Source: Bacteroidales bacterium Phil6
Lineage (GTDB): Bacteria; Bacteroidota; Bacteroidia; Bacteroidales; F082
Direction of reading: 5' to 3'
DNA: 64,000 nucleotides
Assembly (NCBI GenBank): GCA_002633315.1
Contig: NWBN01000031.1
Location: 429,018-493,017 of the forward strand
The position numbers and the translations under genes were made by a program. Shown in pieces: positions 46,474 through 57,800 of the stretch (positions within the stretch are counted from its first letter, which is position 1; every line of letters begins with the position of its first letter). Below the pieces are notes generated by a model. It was given only the letters and a program-made list of their open reading frames with translations, was not told where the DNA came from and ran no database searches.

Positions 46474-47418
46474 TTATTCGTTGGTTATGATATATTCTAC
46501 TTTTGAAGGATAGAAACTGATGTTTTGAATATTGTTGGGATATATTGTAAGTTGTACCGGCAGTAAATCTTCTTTTTGTTTAAGAGATATTGTGTCGATT
46601 TCGGCATGAAACGACATGCTGTTGATATTGCTGTAATCTTTAAGAGCAACTACATATTTGACTTTGATTTTGTCAGGAAACAGTCTGAGGTCGCTGTTGG
46701 CAGGCAGGCTAATTGGTACTTCTGTTTCTGTCTCTGTGAAGTTTTCAACATCGATGAAAACATTGACATTGTCAATATTTGAATGCAGTCTTGGATCTAA
46801 GGATACGGGAATGCTTATTTGAATGTCTTTGTTGACGTTTTTTATGAATTTTGGTTGAGTATAGACATAATTTATACTGTCCAAAATGTCTTGTGGACCG
46901 AAAATTGTGATAGAATCAGGCGATGTTTTTGTGAGACCGTAATTGCTGAATTGTTTCTCGTATTGTACCTGTATGTCTGGGATGACTTTAACTTTTTTAG
47001 ATGCTAATTCGTTCATGACAAATATAATTTCATTGTCTTCCATTGAGACTTTGTTTTTATGAATCTGCATGAAAGAACTTACGGCATCTTCGATTTGACT
47101 TTTCCCTAAAGAAAATAAATTATCACCTTTATAAAGGTATTGGCTGTTTTTCAGTGATATGTTTATTTTGCGTTTTTTTTGAGTCTTGAAATAGTAGTTC
47201 AAAAGTTTGAACCCTGTTGTTGTCATGGCAACTTCAACTTTGTAGTCATCTTTGTCAATGATATAGTCGGCCGGAACATCGGTGAAACGTACCTCAAAAG
47301 GTACAACAACAGTATATGTGGCTGATAGTTTGATTATCAGCCACAATAATGCTGACAAAAGGATGAAAAACAGTATTTCACTAATCTTGTGACCTCCGTT
47401 TGTTTTATCTTTTGCCAT
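46474..47418 (-). CDS. YbbR-domain protein
   Basis: A 314-residue protein with one N-terminal membrane segment (ILFFILLSALLWLIIKLS) and extracytoplasmic YbbR-like beta repeats (VVPFEVRFTDVPADYII; ISIPVSLDPRL; EVPISLPAN). In Firmicutes, YbbR-domain proteins regulate the CdaA cyclase; no cyclase gene is nearby. It lies between yajC (18 nt) and coaE (8 nt), an arrangement common in Bacteroidota. Confidence 0.82.
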   Translation of the reverse strand: MAKDKTNGGHKISEILFFILLSALLWLIIKLSATYTVVVPFEVRFTDVPADYIIDKDDYKVEVAMTTTGFKLLNYYFKTQKKRKINISLKNSQYLYKGDNLFSLGKSQIEDAVSSFMQIHKNKVSMEDNEIIFVMNELASKKVKVIPDIQVQYEKQFSNYGLTKTSPDSITIFGPQDILDSINYVYTQPKFIKNVNKDIQISIPVSLDPRLHSNIDNVNVFIDVENFTETETEVPISLPANSDLRLFPDKIKVKYVVALKDYSNINSMSFHAEIDTISLKQKEDLLPVQLTIYPNNIQNISFYPSKVEYIITNE

Positions 47419-47436
47419 TTTTTTCGTAATAAAATA

Positions 47437-47748
47437 TTAACGAGCTATGTCGCTTGGATTTGCTATTATTGAAGATTTTTCCACTTCAATTTTTGCATTT
47501 GTGTCAACAGAAAGAATAACGGTACGTTCTTTTACTTCATCAACGATGCCGTGAAGTCCGCCTATTGTTATTACCTTGTCGCCTTTTTTAAGACTTTCGC
47601 GGAATTGTTGTTGTTCTTTATTTTTCTTGTTCTGAGGACGAATGAAGAACAGCCAGAATAGCACGAAAAGTACTGCTATCAGGATAATGCCTGACCATTG
47701 GCTGGTACCGCCTGTCTGTTGTAGTAAGAATAAATTTAATGTTGTCAT
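47437..47748 (-). CDS. yajC: Preprotein translocase subunit YajC
   Basis: A 103-residue single-pass membrane protein associated with SecDF. It has the family core LFWLFFIRPQNKKNKEQQQFRESLKKGDKV (residues about 33-60, split here for length) and GGLHGIVDEV. It sits in the same operon as DUF1573, ybbR and coaE. Confidence 0.93.
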   Translation of the reverse strand: MTTLNLFLLQQTGGTSQWSGIILIAVLFVLFWLFFIRPQNKKNKEQQQFRESLKKGDKVITIGGLHGIVDEVKERTVILSVDTNAKIEVEKSSIIANPSDIAR

Positions 47749-47763
47749 ATTAATGTGTTTTTA

Positions 47764-48216
47764 TTAAAAGGTATCTACTGTTTCAACCTGGGCTTTGATA
47801 CGTATCACCGACTCTGAAGGGTTGGTATTGGCTTTCACTATAATGCGTTTGTTTTGAAAACCTCTGTTTCCGCTACTATCGAACGTGATGACTATTTTGT
47901 CTTCTCCGCCCGGTTCTATGGGATGTTTGGGATATTGAGTGTTAGTGCATCCGCATGTCTTTTCCACTGCTGTAATTATAAGCGGAGCATCTCCTGTGTT
48001 CTTGAATTTGAAAGCATAGCTGACTTGTTCGCCTTGTATCAATCTGCCGAAATCGTGTTCTTTGACACTGAATGTCAGAACAGGTTCTTTCTCCGTCGAT
48101 TTAGGTGTGCCGGCAGTAGCCGGATTGTGGACTAAGTCTGTGCTTATCTTGCTTTGATCGTTGCCGCATGCACTTAACAATAATATCAAAATAACAGATA
48201 TAACTAAATTTTTCAT
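47764..48216 (-). CDS. DUF1573 lipoprotein
   Basis: A 150-residue lipoprotein: lipobox LLLSAC, then an Ig-like DUF1573 domain with FKFKNTGDAPLIITAV, CGCTNTQYPKHPIEPG and ITFDSSGNRGFQNKRI. The domain is common in Bacteroidota and its role is unknown; it may help fold or hold exported proteins. The gap to the T9SS type B gene upstream is 36 nt and to yajC 15 nt. Confidence 0.85.
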   Translation of the reverse strand: MKNLVISVILILLLSACGNDQSKISTDLVHNPATAGTPKSTEKEPVLTFSVKEHDFGRLIQGEQVSYAFKFKNTGDAPLIITAVEKTCGCTNTQYPKHPIEPGGEDKIVITFDSSGNRGFQNKRIIVKANTNPSESVIRIKAQVETVDTF

Positions 48217-48252
48217 AACTATATAACTCTCTTTGTTGTCAAAAGTTTTATT

Positions 48253-49431
48253 TTATCTTCCACTTGCAAAAATACTAACAGAACCCTGATATCTCTGGTT
48301 GCTTTGTGCGCCTACACATTCTATTACATAAAAATATGTACCGTCGGGCAGATTGCCTCCGTCCCAGTCGTTTTTGTAATCATTAGACTGATATACGATA
48401 CGTCCCCAACGATTGAATATAACGAGTTTAGTCCTCATATAGTATTCGTTTAATGTGGTATATGGTTCGTATTCAAGTCTCTTTTCGTTGTTAGAACCTC
48501 CACTTTCATCATATCCGATAATGAAATAGTCGTTTATGCCGTCACCGTTGGGAGTGAAAATGTTGGGTATTTTCAATTTTACAGGCAATACTTGTATGGA
48601 AGTCAAATATGCAGTGTCGCAACCTTGTGGGTTGGTGACTGTGAGACTGATCTCAAATTCGCCTTCTTGTGAATATGCTTTTCTCGGTTCCTCAACTGTC
48701 GATGTGGTGTTGTCGTCCAGAAATTCCCAGAAGAAATTTGTCACCTCTATTGAGTCTGTCATATTTTCAAAAGAAAAAGTCGCAAAAGGATTTTGTATGT
48801 AAATGGTGTCTCCGGGATCTTTGGAAATTTCAATCTTCGGATTTGGATATGCAACGGGCATGAATGTACCTGTCTGTACACAACCGTTTTCATTGGTAAC
48901 CAATATTTCGTATTCTCTCCATGCCATTAATCCCATCGCGGTGTTGGGATTTGGACAATACGGTACATTTTGCCATTGATATGTGAAAGAATTGTAAATG
49001 TCACTTTTTGCCGTCGCCACCACTATTGCATTTTGTCCGTTTTCGGCATTGTTGTCACTGCATGTCAACTGCGTCTGTTCAAATTCTATTTCAAAAGGTT
49101 CATACATCCTTATGGTGATGCTGCTGTGGCAAAAATCATTTGGATTGTTCTTGTTTCTTACATCGACGGAATATTGAACGTTGTCTTCAAGTATTTCTAC
49201 GAGGATAATGTTCTCGGTGTCTCCCGTGGACCATTCATATTCATAATCTGGATTGAACTCAACACTGAGTACCAATTCAGTTCCATAACATACAGGCATG
49301 GTCACATTTTCATCTAATTGTATTTCACAATTTATCTGTGAACTTGCACTTTTTGCGAAAATCATAAGTGCAAACAATACAATCAGACATGTTGCTATGT
49401 TGATTTTTGTTTTTCCTGTGCGATTCGTCAT
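48253..49431 (-). CDS. T9SS type B (gliding-motility C-terminal) secreted protein
   Basis: A 392-residue protein. It has a signal peptide (CLIVLFALMIFAKSASSQ), two Ig/SprB-like beta domains (YEWSTGDTENIILVE; YQWQNVPYCP) and a PKD-like domain (NFFWEFLDDNTTS). The C-terminus is a gliding-motility/CHU_C domain (IPNIFTPNGDGINDYF, IFNRWGRIVYQSNDYKNDWDG, LPDGTYFYVIEC), which directs export by the type IX system. Most family members are adhesins; this one is short. The promoter box is 27 nt before the start. Confidence 0.85.
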   Translation of the reverse strand: MTNRTGKTKINIATCLIVLFALMIFAKSASSQINCEIQLDENVTMPVCYGTELVLSVEFNPDYEYEWSTGDTENIILVEILEDNVQYSVDVRNKNNPNDFCHSSITIRMYEPFEIEFEQTQLTCSDNNAENGQNAIVVATAKSDIYNSFTYQWQNVPYCPNPNTAMGLMAWREYEILVTNENGCVQTGTFMPVAYPNPKIEISKDPGDTIYIQNPFATFSFENMTDSIEVTNFFWEFLDDNTTSTVEEPRKAYSQEGEFEISLTVTNPQGCDTAYLTSIQVLPVKLKIPNIFTPNGDGINDYFIIGYDESGGSNNEKRLEYEPYTTLNEYYMRTKLVIFNRWGRIVYQSNDYKNDWDGGNLPDGTYFYVIECVGAQSNQRYQGSVSIFASGR

Positions 49432-49457
49432 CTTTCAATATCAATATGAAATTTTTG

Positions 49458-49465
49458 CAAAGATA
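49458..49465 (-). promoter_or_regulatory. -7 box of the T9SS type B gene
   Basis: TATCTTTG on the minus strand, 26 nt before the start codon. Confidence 0.6.
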
Positions 49466-49633
49466 CTATTTTTTATTATTAATAAATGTGTTTTGAAGAG
49501 TTTTATTGTTCTGTTTCTTATTTTTTTGAGCAACCTTTTTATATCTTCCTCAATGAGTATTTTTTTCTTGTTTGCATTAACATTGTCAATCTATCATTGT
49601 TTCTATTATATAAGTATTTTTTTAATAAAATAA

Positions 49634-49690
49634 TGACAAAATGACATATATTTAATATAAATTATCGATATATGTGACAAAATGACATAT
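49634..49690 (+). repeat. Two 16-bp direct repeats before clpB
   Basis: TGACAAAATGACATAT occurs at 49634-49649 and 49675-49690, 41 bp apart (about four helical turns, same face). The second copy ends 3 nt before the clpB -7 box. Each copy itself contains a TGACA...TGACA repeat. A heat-shock regulator site is a reasonable guess. Confidence 0.6.
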
Positions 49691-49693
49691 TTT

Positions 49694-49701
49694 TAAATTT
49701 G
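49694..49701 (+). promoter_or_regulatory. -7 box of clpB
   Basis: TAAATTTG, 50 nt before the clpB ATG and directly after the second 16-bp repeat. Confidence 0.6.
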
Positions 49702-49751
49702 GAAAAGAAATTGTTAAGAATAAAGTAAAACAAGTGAAAGGAATTTAACAA

Positions 49752-52340
<2,589 letters not shown>

Positions 52341-52360
52341 TATTCTATAATCGTTTTTTG

Positions 52361-52400
52361 AGGCGGTGTGTCTGTCCTTTTTATGGCACACCGCCTTTAT
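52361..52400 (+). terminator. Terminator of clpB
   Basis: Perfect 10-bp stem AGGCGGTGTG / CACACCGCCT followed by a short T-rich stretch. Confidence 0.85.
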
Positions 52401-52476
52401 TGTATCTGAATATGTGTGATATACATCATGTTTTTTGATAATTGTATTTTTTATGATAAAATGTGATGAATTTTTA

Positions 52477-52484
52477 TATTTTTG
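52477..52484 (+). promoter_or_regulatory. -7 box of the NusG/UpxY-like gene
   Basis: TATTTTTG, 129 nt before the start codon. Confidence 0.5.
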
Positions 52485-52613
52485 CAAAAATATTGAATCA
52501 TCGGATAGTGAAGTATTGTGGTTTGATTAGATGATTTCAAATTATATTGAATATCAGTATTTTATATTTTTATTAGATATTGAAAAGGTGGAATATTATT
52601 AATAAACCAAACA

Positions 52614-53708
52614 TTGAATATTTTGGAAGACGATAGAAATCAAAGTGATACGGAACATAAAGGTGTAGTCAGATGGTATGTCATGCGCTATCTTTCTATG
52701 GGAAGAAAGCAAAATTCTGAATTAGAAGAGGAGAATAAGAGAAGAAAAAAGATGTCGATGCCGGAGTTGGAATATTTTGCTCCTAATATCATTGTCAGTA
52801 GTAAAGGAAAGACCAAGAAAACCATGCAGCAGCCGTTGGTGTTGAACTATGTCTTTGTTCATTCCGACATAAAGGATATTAAAGAATTTCGTTTGATACA
52901 TACTAATTTTCAACTGCTTAAAAGGAGGGATGTTTCTTCTGAAATATCGTTAAAAGATGGAAAAAATAATGGAGCAGATAGTGATAATGTGACTAAAGAC
53001 CCTTATATGTATGTTCCTGACCGTGAGATGGAGAGTTTTATCGTTGTTGCCAAGGCATATTGTAATAATGTACCTACATTGTTGTCATCTCAAACTACAT
53101 TGCTGAAAGGCGACAAGGTACGTATCCTTGATGGTGATTTCTGTGGTGTGGAGGGAATATTGCAGCGTCATAATCGTAATGGTGAGATAGTGATGCTTCC
53201 TGTCGGTAATCTTATTACGGTGCCTTTGTTGACAGTGTCTCCCAAACATATTGAAGTATTGGAATTTTCTAAAAATGGCACTCATGTATATGATGTACTT
53301 GATGAATTGCAGGATAATATTCGTGATTTGATGCACAAAAAGGCCAATGATGTGTTGAAAACAGACGATATCGCTTTGGCTCGATATTATATGACGCGTT
53401 ATGGAAAGGTGAAGTTGGAGTCGAAAAAACTGTATGGCAGATTTAATGCCATGATGATGATGCTCCACTATATTCTTGGCAATAAAGAAGAACTTGAATC
53501 CGCTGTCGATAATACTGTCAAAAGTCTTGTCTTTGTGACAAATATCGAGACAAAGGCTTTTATATTCTCCGCCTTGTATGTATGTACAGGCATACAGGAA
53601 TATTTTGAAAAGGCCGATGCTGTAGCCATGTCGGGACAAAATGTCAACAGGAGCAGGAAATTGCAATGTGTGGCGGACGACCTGCTGTTGTATCGTAAGT
53701 TGAAATGA
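52614..53708 (+). CDS. Long NusG/UpxY-like antitermination protein
   Basis: A 364-residue protein. The NGN-like start is VRWYVMRYLSMG, with the conserved W-Y-V near residues 21-23. A KOW-like segment LKGDKVRILDGDFCGVEGIL is at about 163-183. UpxY proteins of Bacteroides capsule loci are about half this size. This one has an extra C-terminal domain of about 160 residues (from about 205) with helices such as ALARYYMTRYGKVKLESKKL and no known motif. The start is TTG at 52614: there is an in-frame TGA at 52581 and no ATG before the NGN motif. It is not next to a capsule locus. Confidence 0.72.
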   Translation: MNILEDDRNQSDTEHKGVVRWYVMRYLSMGRKQNSELEEENKRRKKMSMPELEYFAPNIIVSSKGKTKKTMQQPLVLNYVFVHSDIKDIKEFRLIHTNFQLLKRRDVSSEISLKDGKNNGADSDNVTKDPYMYVPDREMESFIVVAKAYCNNVPTLLSSQTTLLKGDKVRILDGDFCGVEGILQRHNRNGEIVMLPVGNLITVPLLTVSPKHIEVLEFSKNGTHVYDVLDELQDNIRDLMHKKANDVLKTDDIALARYYMTRYGKVKLESKKLYGRFNAMMMMLHYILGNKEELESAVDNTVKSLVFVTNIETKAFIFSALYVCTGIQEYFEKADAVAMSGQNVNRSRKLQCVADDLLLYRKLK

Positions 53709-53718
53709 AATTTAGGTG

Positions 53719-53757
53719 TTGAAAAAACAAACAGAGACGCCTTGCGGGCGTCTCTGT
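53719..53757 (-). terminator. Terminator of rpsP
   Basis: Perfect 10-bp stem ACAGAGACGC / GCGTCTCTGT. On the minus strand it is followed by a T-rich run, and it may also stop the convergent UpxY-like transcript. Confidence 0.85.
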
Positions 53758-53777
53758 CATTGTGGATTTTCATCGAT

Positions 53778-54350
53778 TTATTCAGCAGTTGCTTCTGTCG
53801 CTTCCGTATTTTCCGAAACTTCGACATTTTCTGCTGTCTCGGCATTTTCTGCATTGGCGGCAGCGGCTTCAGCAGCTTTTTGTGCTTCTATCTCAGCTCT
53901 TTTCTTGGCTATCTCAGCAGCGCGTGCTTCTTTAACCTTACATTCAGCCTCGATTCTTGCTTTACGATCTTCTCTCATCTTTTCAGCATTGTCTTTAATC
54001 TCCTTGGCATTCTTGGCTTCTTTTTCTTTCAGCCAGTTTTGGAATTTGACTTCAGCTTGTTCCGGTGTCAAAGCACCTTTCTTGACTCCACCTAAAAGAT
54101 GTCTCTTCAACAATACGCCTTTTTTCGATAATATGGAACGTACTGTGTCGGTTGGTTGTGCACCTTTGTCAAGCCATTCAATAGCTTTGTCGAATTTTAA
54201 ATTGATTTCTGCCGGATCTGTTATCGGATTGTATGTACCGATTTTTTCAATGAATCTACCATCACGTGGTGAACGACTGTCTGCAATTACAATGTGATAG
54301 AAAGGACGACCTTTCTTGCCATGTCTCTGTAATCTGATTTTTGCTGGCAT
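53778..54350 (-). CDS. rpsP: 30S ribosomal protein S16 with long C-terminal tail
   Basis: A 190-residue S16. The N-terminal 80 residues are the universal fold ([26 protein letters not shown], read in two parts, then [12 protein letters not shown] and [13 protein letters not shown]). The rest is a helical Lys/Glu then Ala/Glu-rich tail ending [10 protein letters not shown], as in other Bacteroidota S16, while most bacterial S16 are about 80-90 residues. It is monocistronic: the rimM-trmD-rplS genes that follow rpsP in many bacteria are absent. Confidence 0.94.
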   Translation of the reverse strand: MPAKIRLQRHGKKGRPFYHIVIADSRSPRDGRFIEKIGTYNPITDPAEINLKFDKAIEWLDKGAQPTDTVRSILSKKGVLLKRHLLGGVKKGALTPEQAEVKFQNWLKEKEAKNAKEIKDNAEKMREDRKARIEAECKVKEARAAEIAKKRAEIEAQKAAEAAAANAENAETAENVEVSENTEATEATAE

Positions 54351-54393
54351 AAAAACTTTTTTTTAATTGATTTTTAATTATTTAATTAAGCTA

Positions 54394-54415
54394 AAACCTA
54401 CCCGAGGTTTCGGGT
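54394..54415 (-). promoter_or_regulatory. Two exclusive hairpins in the rpsP leader
   Basis: On the minus strand ACCCGA pairs with TCGGGT (54415-54400). The loop sequence AAACCT (54410-54405) can instead pair with AGGTTT (54399-54394). The two cannot form together with good geometry. They lie at the very 5' end of the predicted mRNA. Autoregulation by S16 is a possibility. Confidence 0.5.
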
Positions 54416-54416
54416 G

Positions 54417-54424
54417 CAAATATA
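54417..54424 (-). promoter_or_regulatory. -7 box of rpsP
   Basis: TATATTTG on the minus strand, about 66 nt before the start codon. Confidence 0.65.
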
Positions 54425-54726
54425 CGACTTTTTTTATTTATACATATCTTTTGAATAAAATTTTTTGATAATCAATATGATTATTACGATTGTTTTGATG
54501 ATATTTTATAATATGTTTATTATGTTATTGATGATGAATGCGATATTATGAATGTTGCTAAGATTTTTTGCTCGTTTTTCTTTTTGTTGCAGGATTCGGT
54601 ATTTGTTTTGACAAATTTTTTCTTTCGAAAAATTCAGTTAAGATGAATTATAGAAATCAACAGTGATTTTCTTAAAATTGTTGAAAAAAACAGATGGAAA
54701 AAATCCTGTGGTCATAAAAATATATT

Positions 54727-54734
54727 TACCTTTG
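54727..54734 (+). promoter_or_regulatory. -7 box of dnaE
   Basis: TACCTTTG, 77 nt before the dnaE ATG. Confidence 0.5.
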
Positions 54735-54811
54735 GAGAATAGTATGTGATTGTGTATATTCTTGACAATCATATATGTATGTTGTTTTTCAGATAAATAC
54801 GGTAGTGTATT

Positions 54812-57800
54812 ATGTTTTTGATTTTTGATACTGAGACCACGGGTCTGCCGATAGATAAAAATGCTCCTTTGACCGATTTCGACAATTGGCCGCGTATGGT
54901 TCAACTTGCTTGGCAGATTCATGATGAGAAAGGTGTTTTTGTGGAATCGCATAACCATATAATACGTCCCGATGGTTTTGAGATTCCTATAAATGCCACC
55001 ATGGTACACCATATTACTACAAAACATGCCATGGAAGTTGGCGAGCCTCTTGAAAAAGTATTGGATATTTTTCTTGAATCGGCTAAGAAGGCTAAATATC
55101 TTGTCGGACATAATGTGTCTTTCGATTTGAGTGTCCTTGGCTGTGAGTTTTTGCGTGTCAAAGGTGTCAATTGTATTGAGAAATGGCTGTATGTGGACAC
55201 TTGTACTGAGAAAACTGCCAATTTCTGCAAGGTGTCCAAATCACGTAACAGATACAAACTGCCTTCTTTGGCGGAGATTTATAACATATTGTTTGGTAAT
55301 GATTTCGATTCTGCTCATAATGCTTCTGCTGACGTTTGTGCCACGGCTCGTGTCTTTCTTGAATTGTTACGACTTGGTGTAATTAATCATGATGAAATTG
55401 AGGAAGAGGATTCTTTTTTTACAAAGTTCAAAGAGGCTAATCCCTATGTCGTACAATCTGCAAATATTGAGGTCATATCTAACGAGAGTGAAAATTCAAA
55501 TGAAGATGCTGTTGAACCGGAGAATACCGCAAATGATATAAAAACATATAAGTTTACACATCTTCATGTACATTCTCATTATTCTATTCTCGACGGATTG
55601 TCTAAAATACCGGAGCTCGTGGATAAATGTCTTAGAACAGGCATGACATCCATGGCTCTTACCGATCACGGCAACATGTTCGGCATCAAAGAGTTTGCCG
55701 ATTATGTGGATAATGTTAATAATACTAACAGGAATAAGATTAAAGAGTTGGAGAAAAAACTCGAAGATGATGACCTTGATGAAGAAAAGAAAGTGGAGAT
55801 TCAAAACTCTATAGACAGTTTAAGAAACAGGTTTTTTAAACCCATCTTCGGTATTGAGGCTTATTGTGCTCCGGTGAGTATAGAAAAACGTGAAAGCCGT
55901 TCTGACAGCGGATGGCATCTTATTCTGTTGGCAAAGAACAAGACCGGATACAAGAATCTTTGTAAACTCAGTTCGCTTTCCTATATAGACGGCTTGTATT
56001 ACAAGCCTCGTATCGACCATTCATTGTTGGAGCAGTACAAAGAAGGTCTGATAGTATGTTCCGCGTGTCTTGGAGGCGAGGTGCCACAGAAGATAATGAA
56101 CGGCGACTTTAAAGGTGCGGAAGAATCCGTGCTGTGGTTCAAGTCATTGTTCGGTGATGATTATTATCTTGAATTGCAAAGGCATAAGACTGATAAGGAG
56201 GGCGGTGACAGAGAGGTTTATGAACGACAGAAAGAAGTCAACAAAGTGCTGTTAGAACTGTCTGAAAAGCATGATGTCAAAGTCGTTGCCACAAACGACG
56301 TGCATTTTGTGGAGGAGGAACATGCCGAAGCCCACGATCGTCTTATTTGTGTCAGCACACAGAAGAAACTCGATGAGTCACGTTTGCGCTATACCAAACA
56401 GGAATGGCTCAAGTCGCCGGAAGAGATGTCGATGGTGTTTGCCGACATACCTGAGGCATTGCTGAATACTCAGGAGATTGCCGACAAGGTGGAGAGCTAT
56501 TCCATCAACTCCAACCCTTATATGCCGGTGTTCGACATTCCTGAAGAGTTCGGTACGGAGGAGAGTTATAGAGAACGTTATACCGAAAAAGACCTTTTCG
56601 ACGAGTTTACTCGTGATGAACATGGCAATGTGGTCATGACGGAAGACAAGGCTTTGGAAAAAATAGGCAAACTCGGAGGCTACGACAGGTTGTACAGGAT
56701 AAAGTTGGAGGCTGATTATTTGGCGAAACTTGCTTGGGAGGGTGCTAAGATGCGTTATGGTGAAGAACTTTCCGATGAACTGAAAGAGCGTATTATCTTT
56801 GAATTGCACATAATGAAAACCATGGGTTTTCCGGGTTATTTCCTTATAGTTTATGATTATATTCGTGTTGCGCGTGAGGAACTCGGTGTGTCAGTAGGAC
56901 CGGGAAGAGGCTCGGCGGCAGGTTCGGTGGTGGCATATTGTCTGAGAATAACCGATATAGACCCTGTCAAATATAATTTGCTGTTTGAACGTTTCCTTAA
57001 TCCGGACCGTATCTCACTGCCTGATATAGATGTGGATTTCGATGATGACGGCAGAGGCAGAGTACTCGACTGGATCGTCAAAAAATACGGTAAGGAGAAA
57101 GTTGCTCATATCATCACTTTCGGTACTATGGCCTCAAAATCGGCAATAGCCGACGTTGGCAAGGTGCAGGGTGTCCCGAGAGAAAAGGTGAATCTTGTCA
57201 AAAGTTATATTCCGGAGAAGAGCTTCCCCGAGAATATTAAAGACAGCAAGGGTAAATCTCCTAAGGTGAATATCAAGAACTGTTGTTTGTATGTTCCGGA
57301 GATAAAAGCTCTCGTGGAAGGAGATGACGAGAACATTTCTTCCATGCTTAAATATGCCCAGGAGTTGGAAGATACCAACAGACAGGTCGGCATTCATGCC
57401 TGCGGCGTTATCATTGGCTCCCAGGATTTGACGAATCTGTTGCCTTTGAGTGTCATAGAAGATAAGAAAACTAAAGAAAAAGTCGTTGTCACTCAATATG
57501 ATGGCCATTTTGTGGAGTCTGTCGGACTTATTAAGATGGATTTCCTCGGACTAAAGACCCTTACACAAATCAAAGGTGCTTTGGCTAATATAAAACAAAC
57601 ACATGGCATAGATTTGGATATTGACCATATCCCTATAGATGACAAGGAGACTTACCGGTTGTATTCTTCAGGCAATACCATAGGAACGTTCCAGTTTGAG
57701 TCTCCCGGAATGCAAAAATATCTTAAGGAACTTAAACCTACTGTTTTCGAAGACCTCGTGGCTATGAATGCCCTCTATCGTCCAGGACCAATGGACTATA

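Larger units (their letters stand above)
49432..49751. other. 320-nt divergent promoter region between T9SS type B gene and clpB
   Basis: It holds a minus-strand box (49465-49458), the plus-strand clpB box (49694-49701) and two 16-bp direct repeats upstream of the latter. Confidence 0.6.
54351..54811. other. 461-nt divergent region between rpsP and dnaE
   Basis: It holds the rpsP promoter box and leader hairpins (54394-54424) and a dnaE box at 54727-54734. The middle is AT-rich with no recognised gene. Confidence 0.6.

Noticed and set aside
53716..54297. 193-codon plus-strand frame opposite rpsP
   Set aside because: Low-complexity Ala/Ser/Phe product caused by the Ala/Glu-rich S16 tail read backwards.
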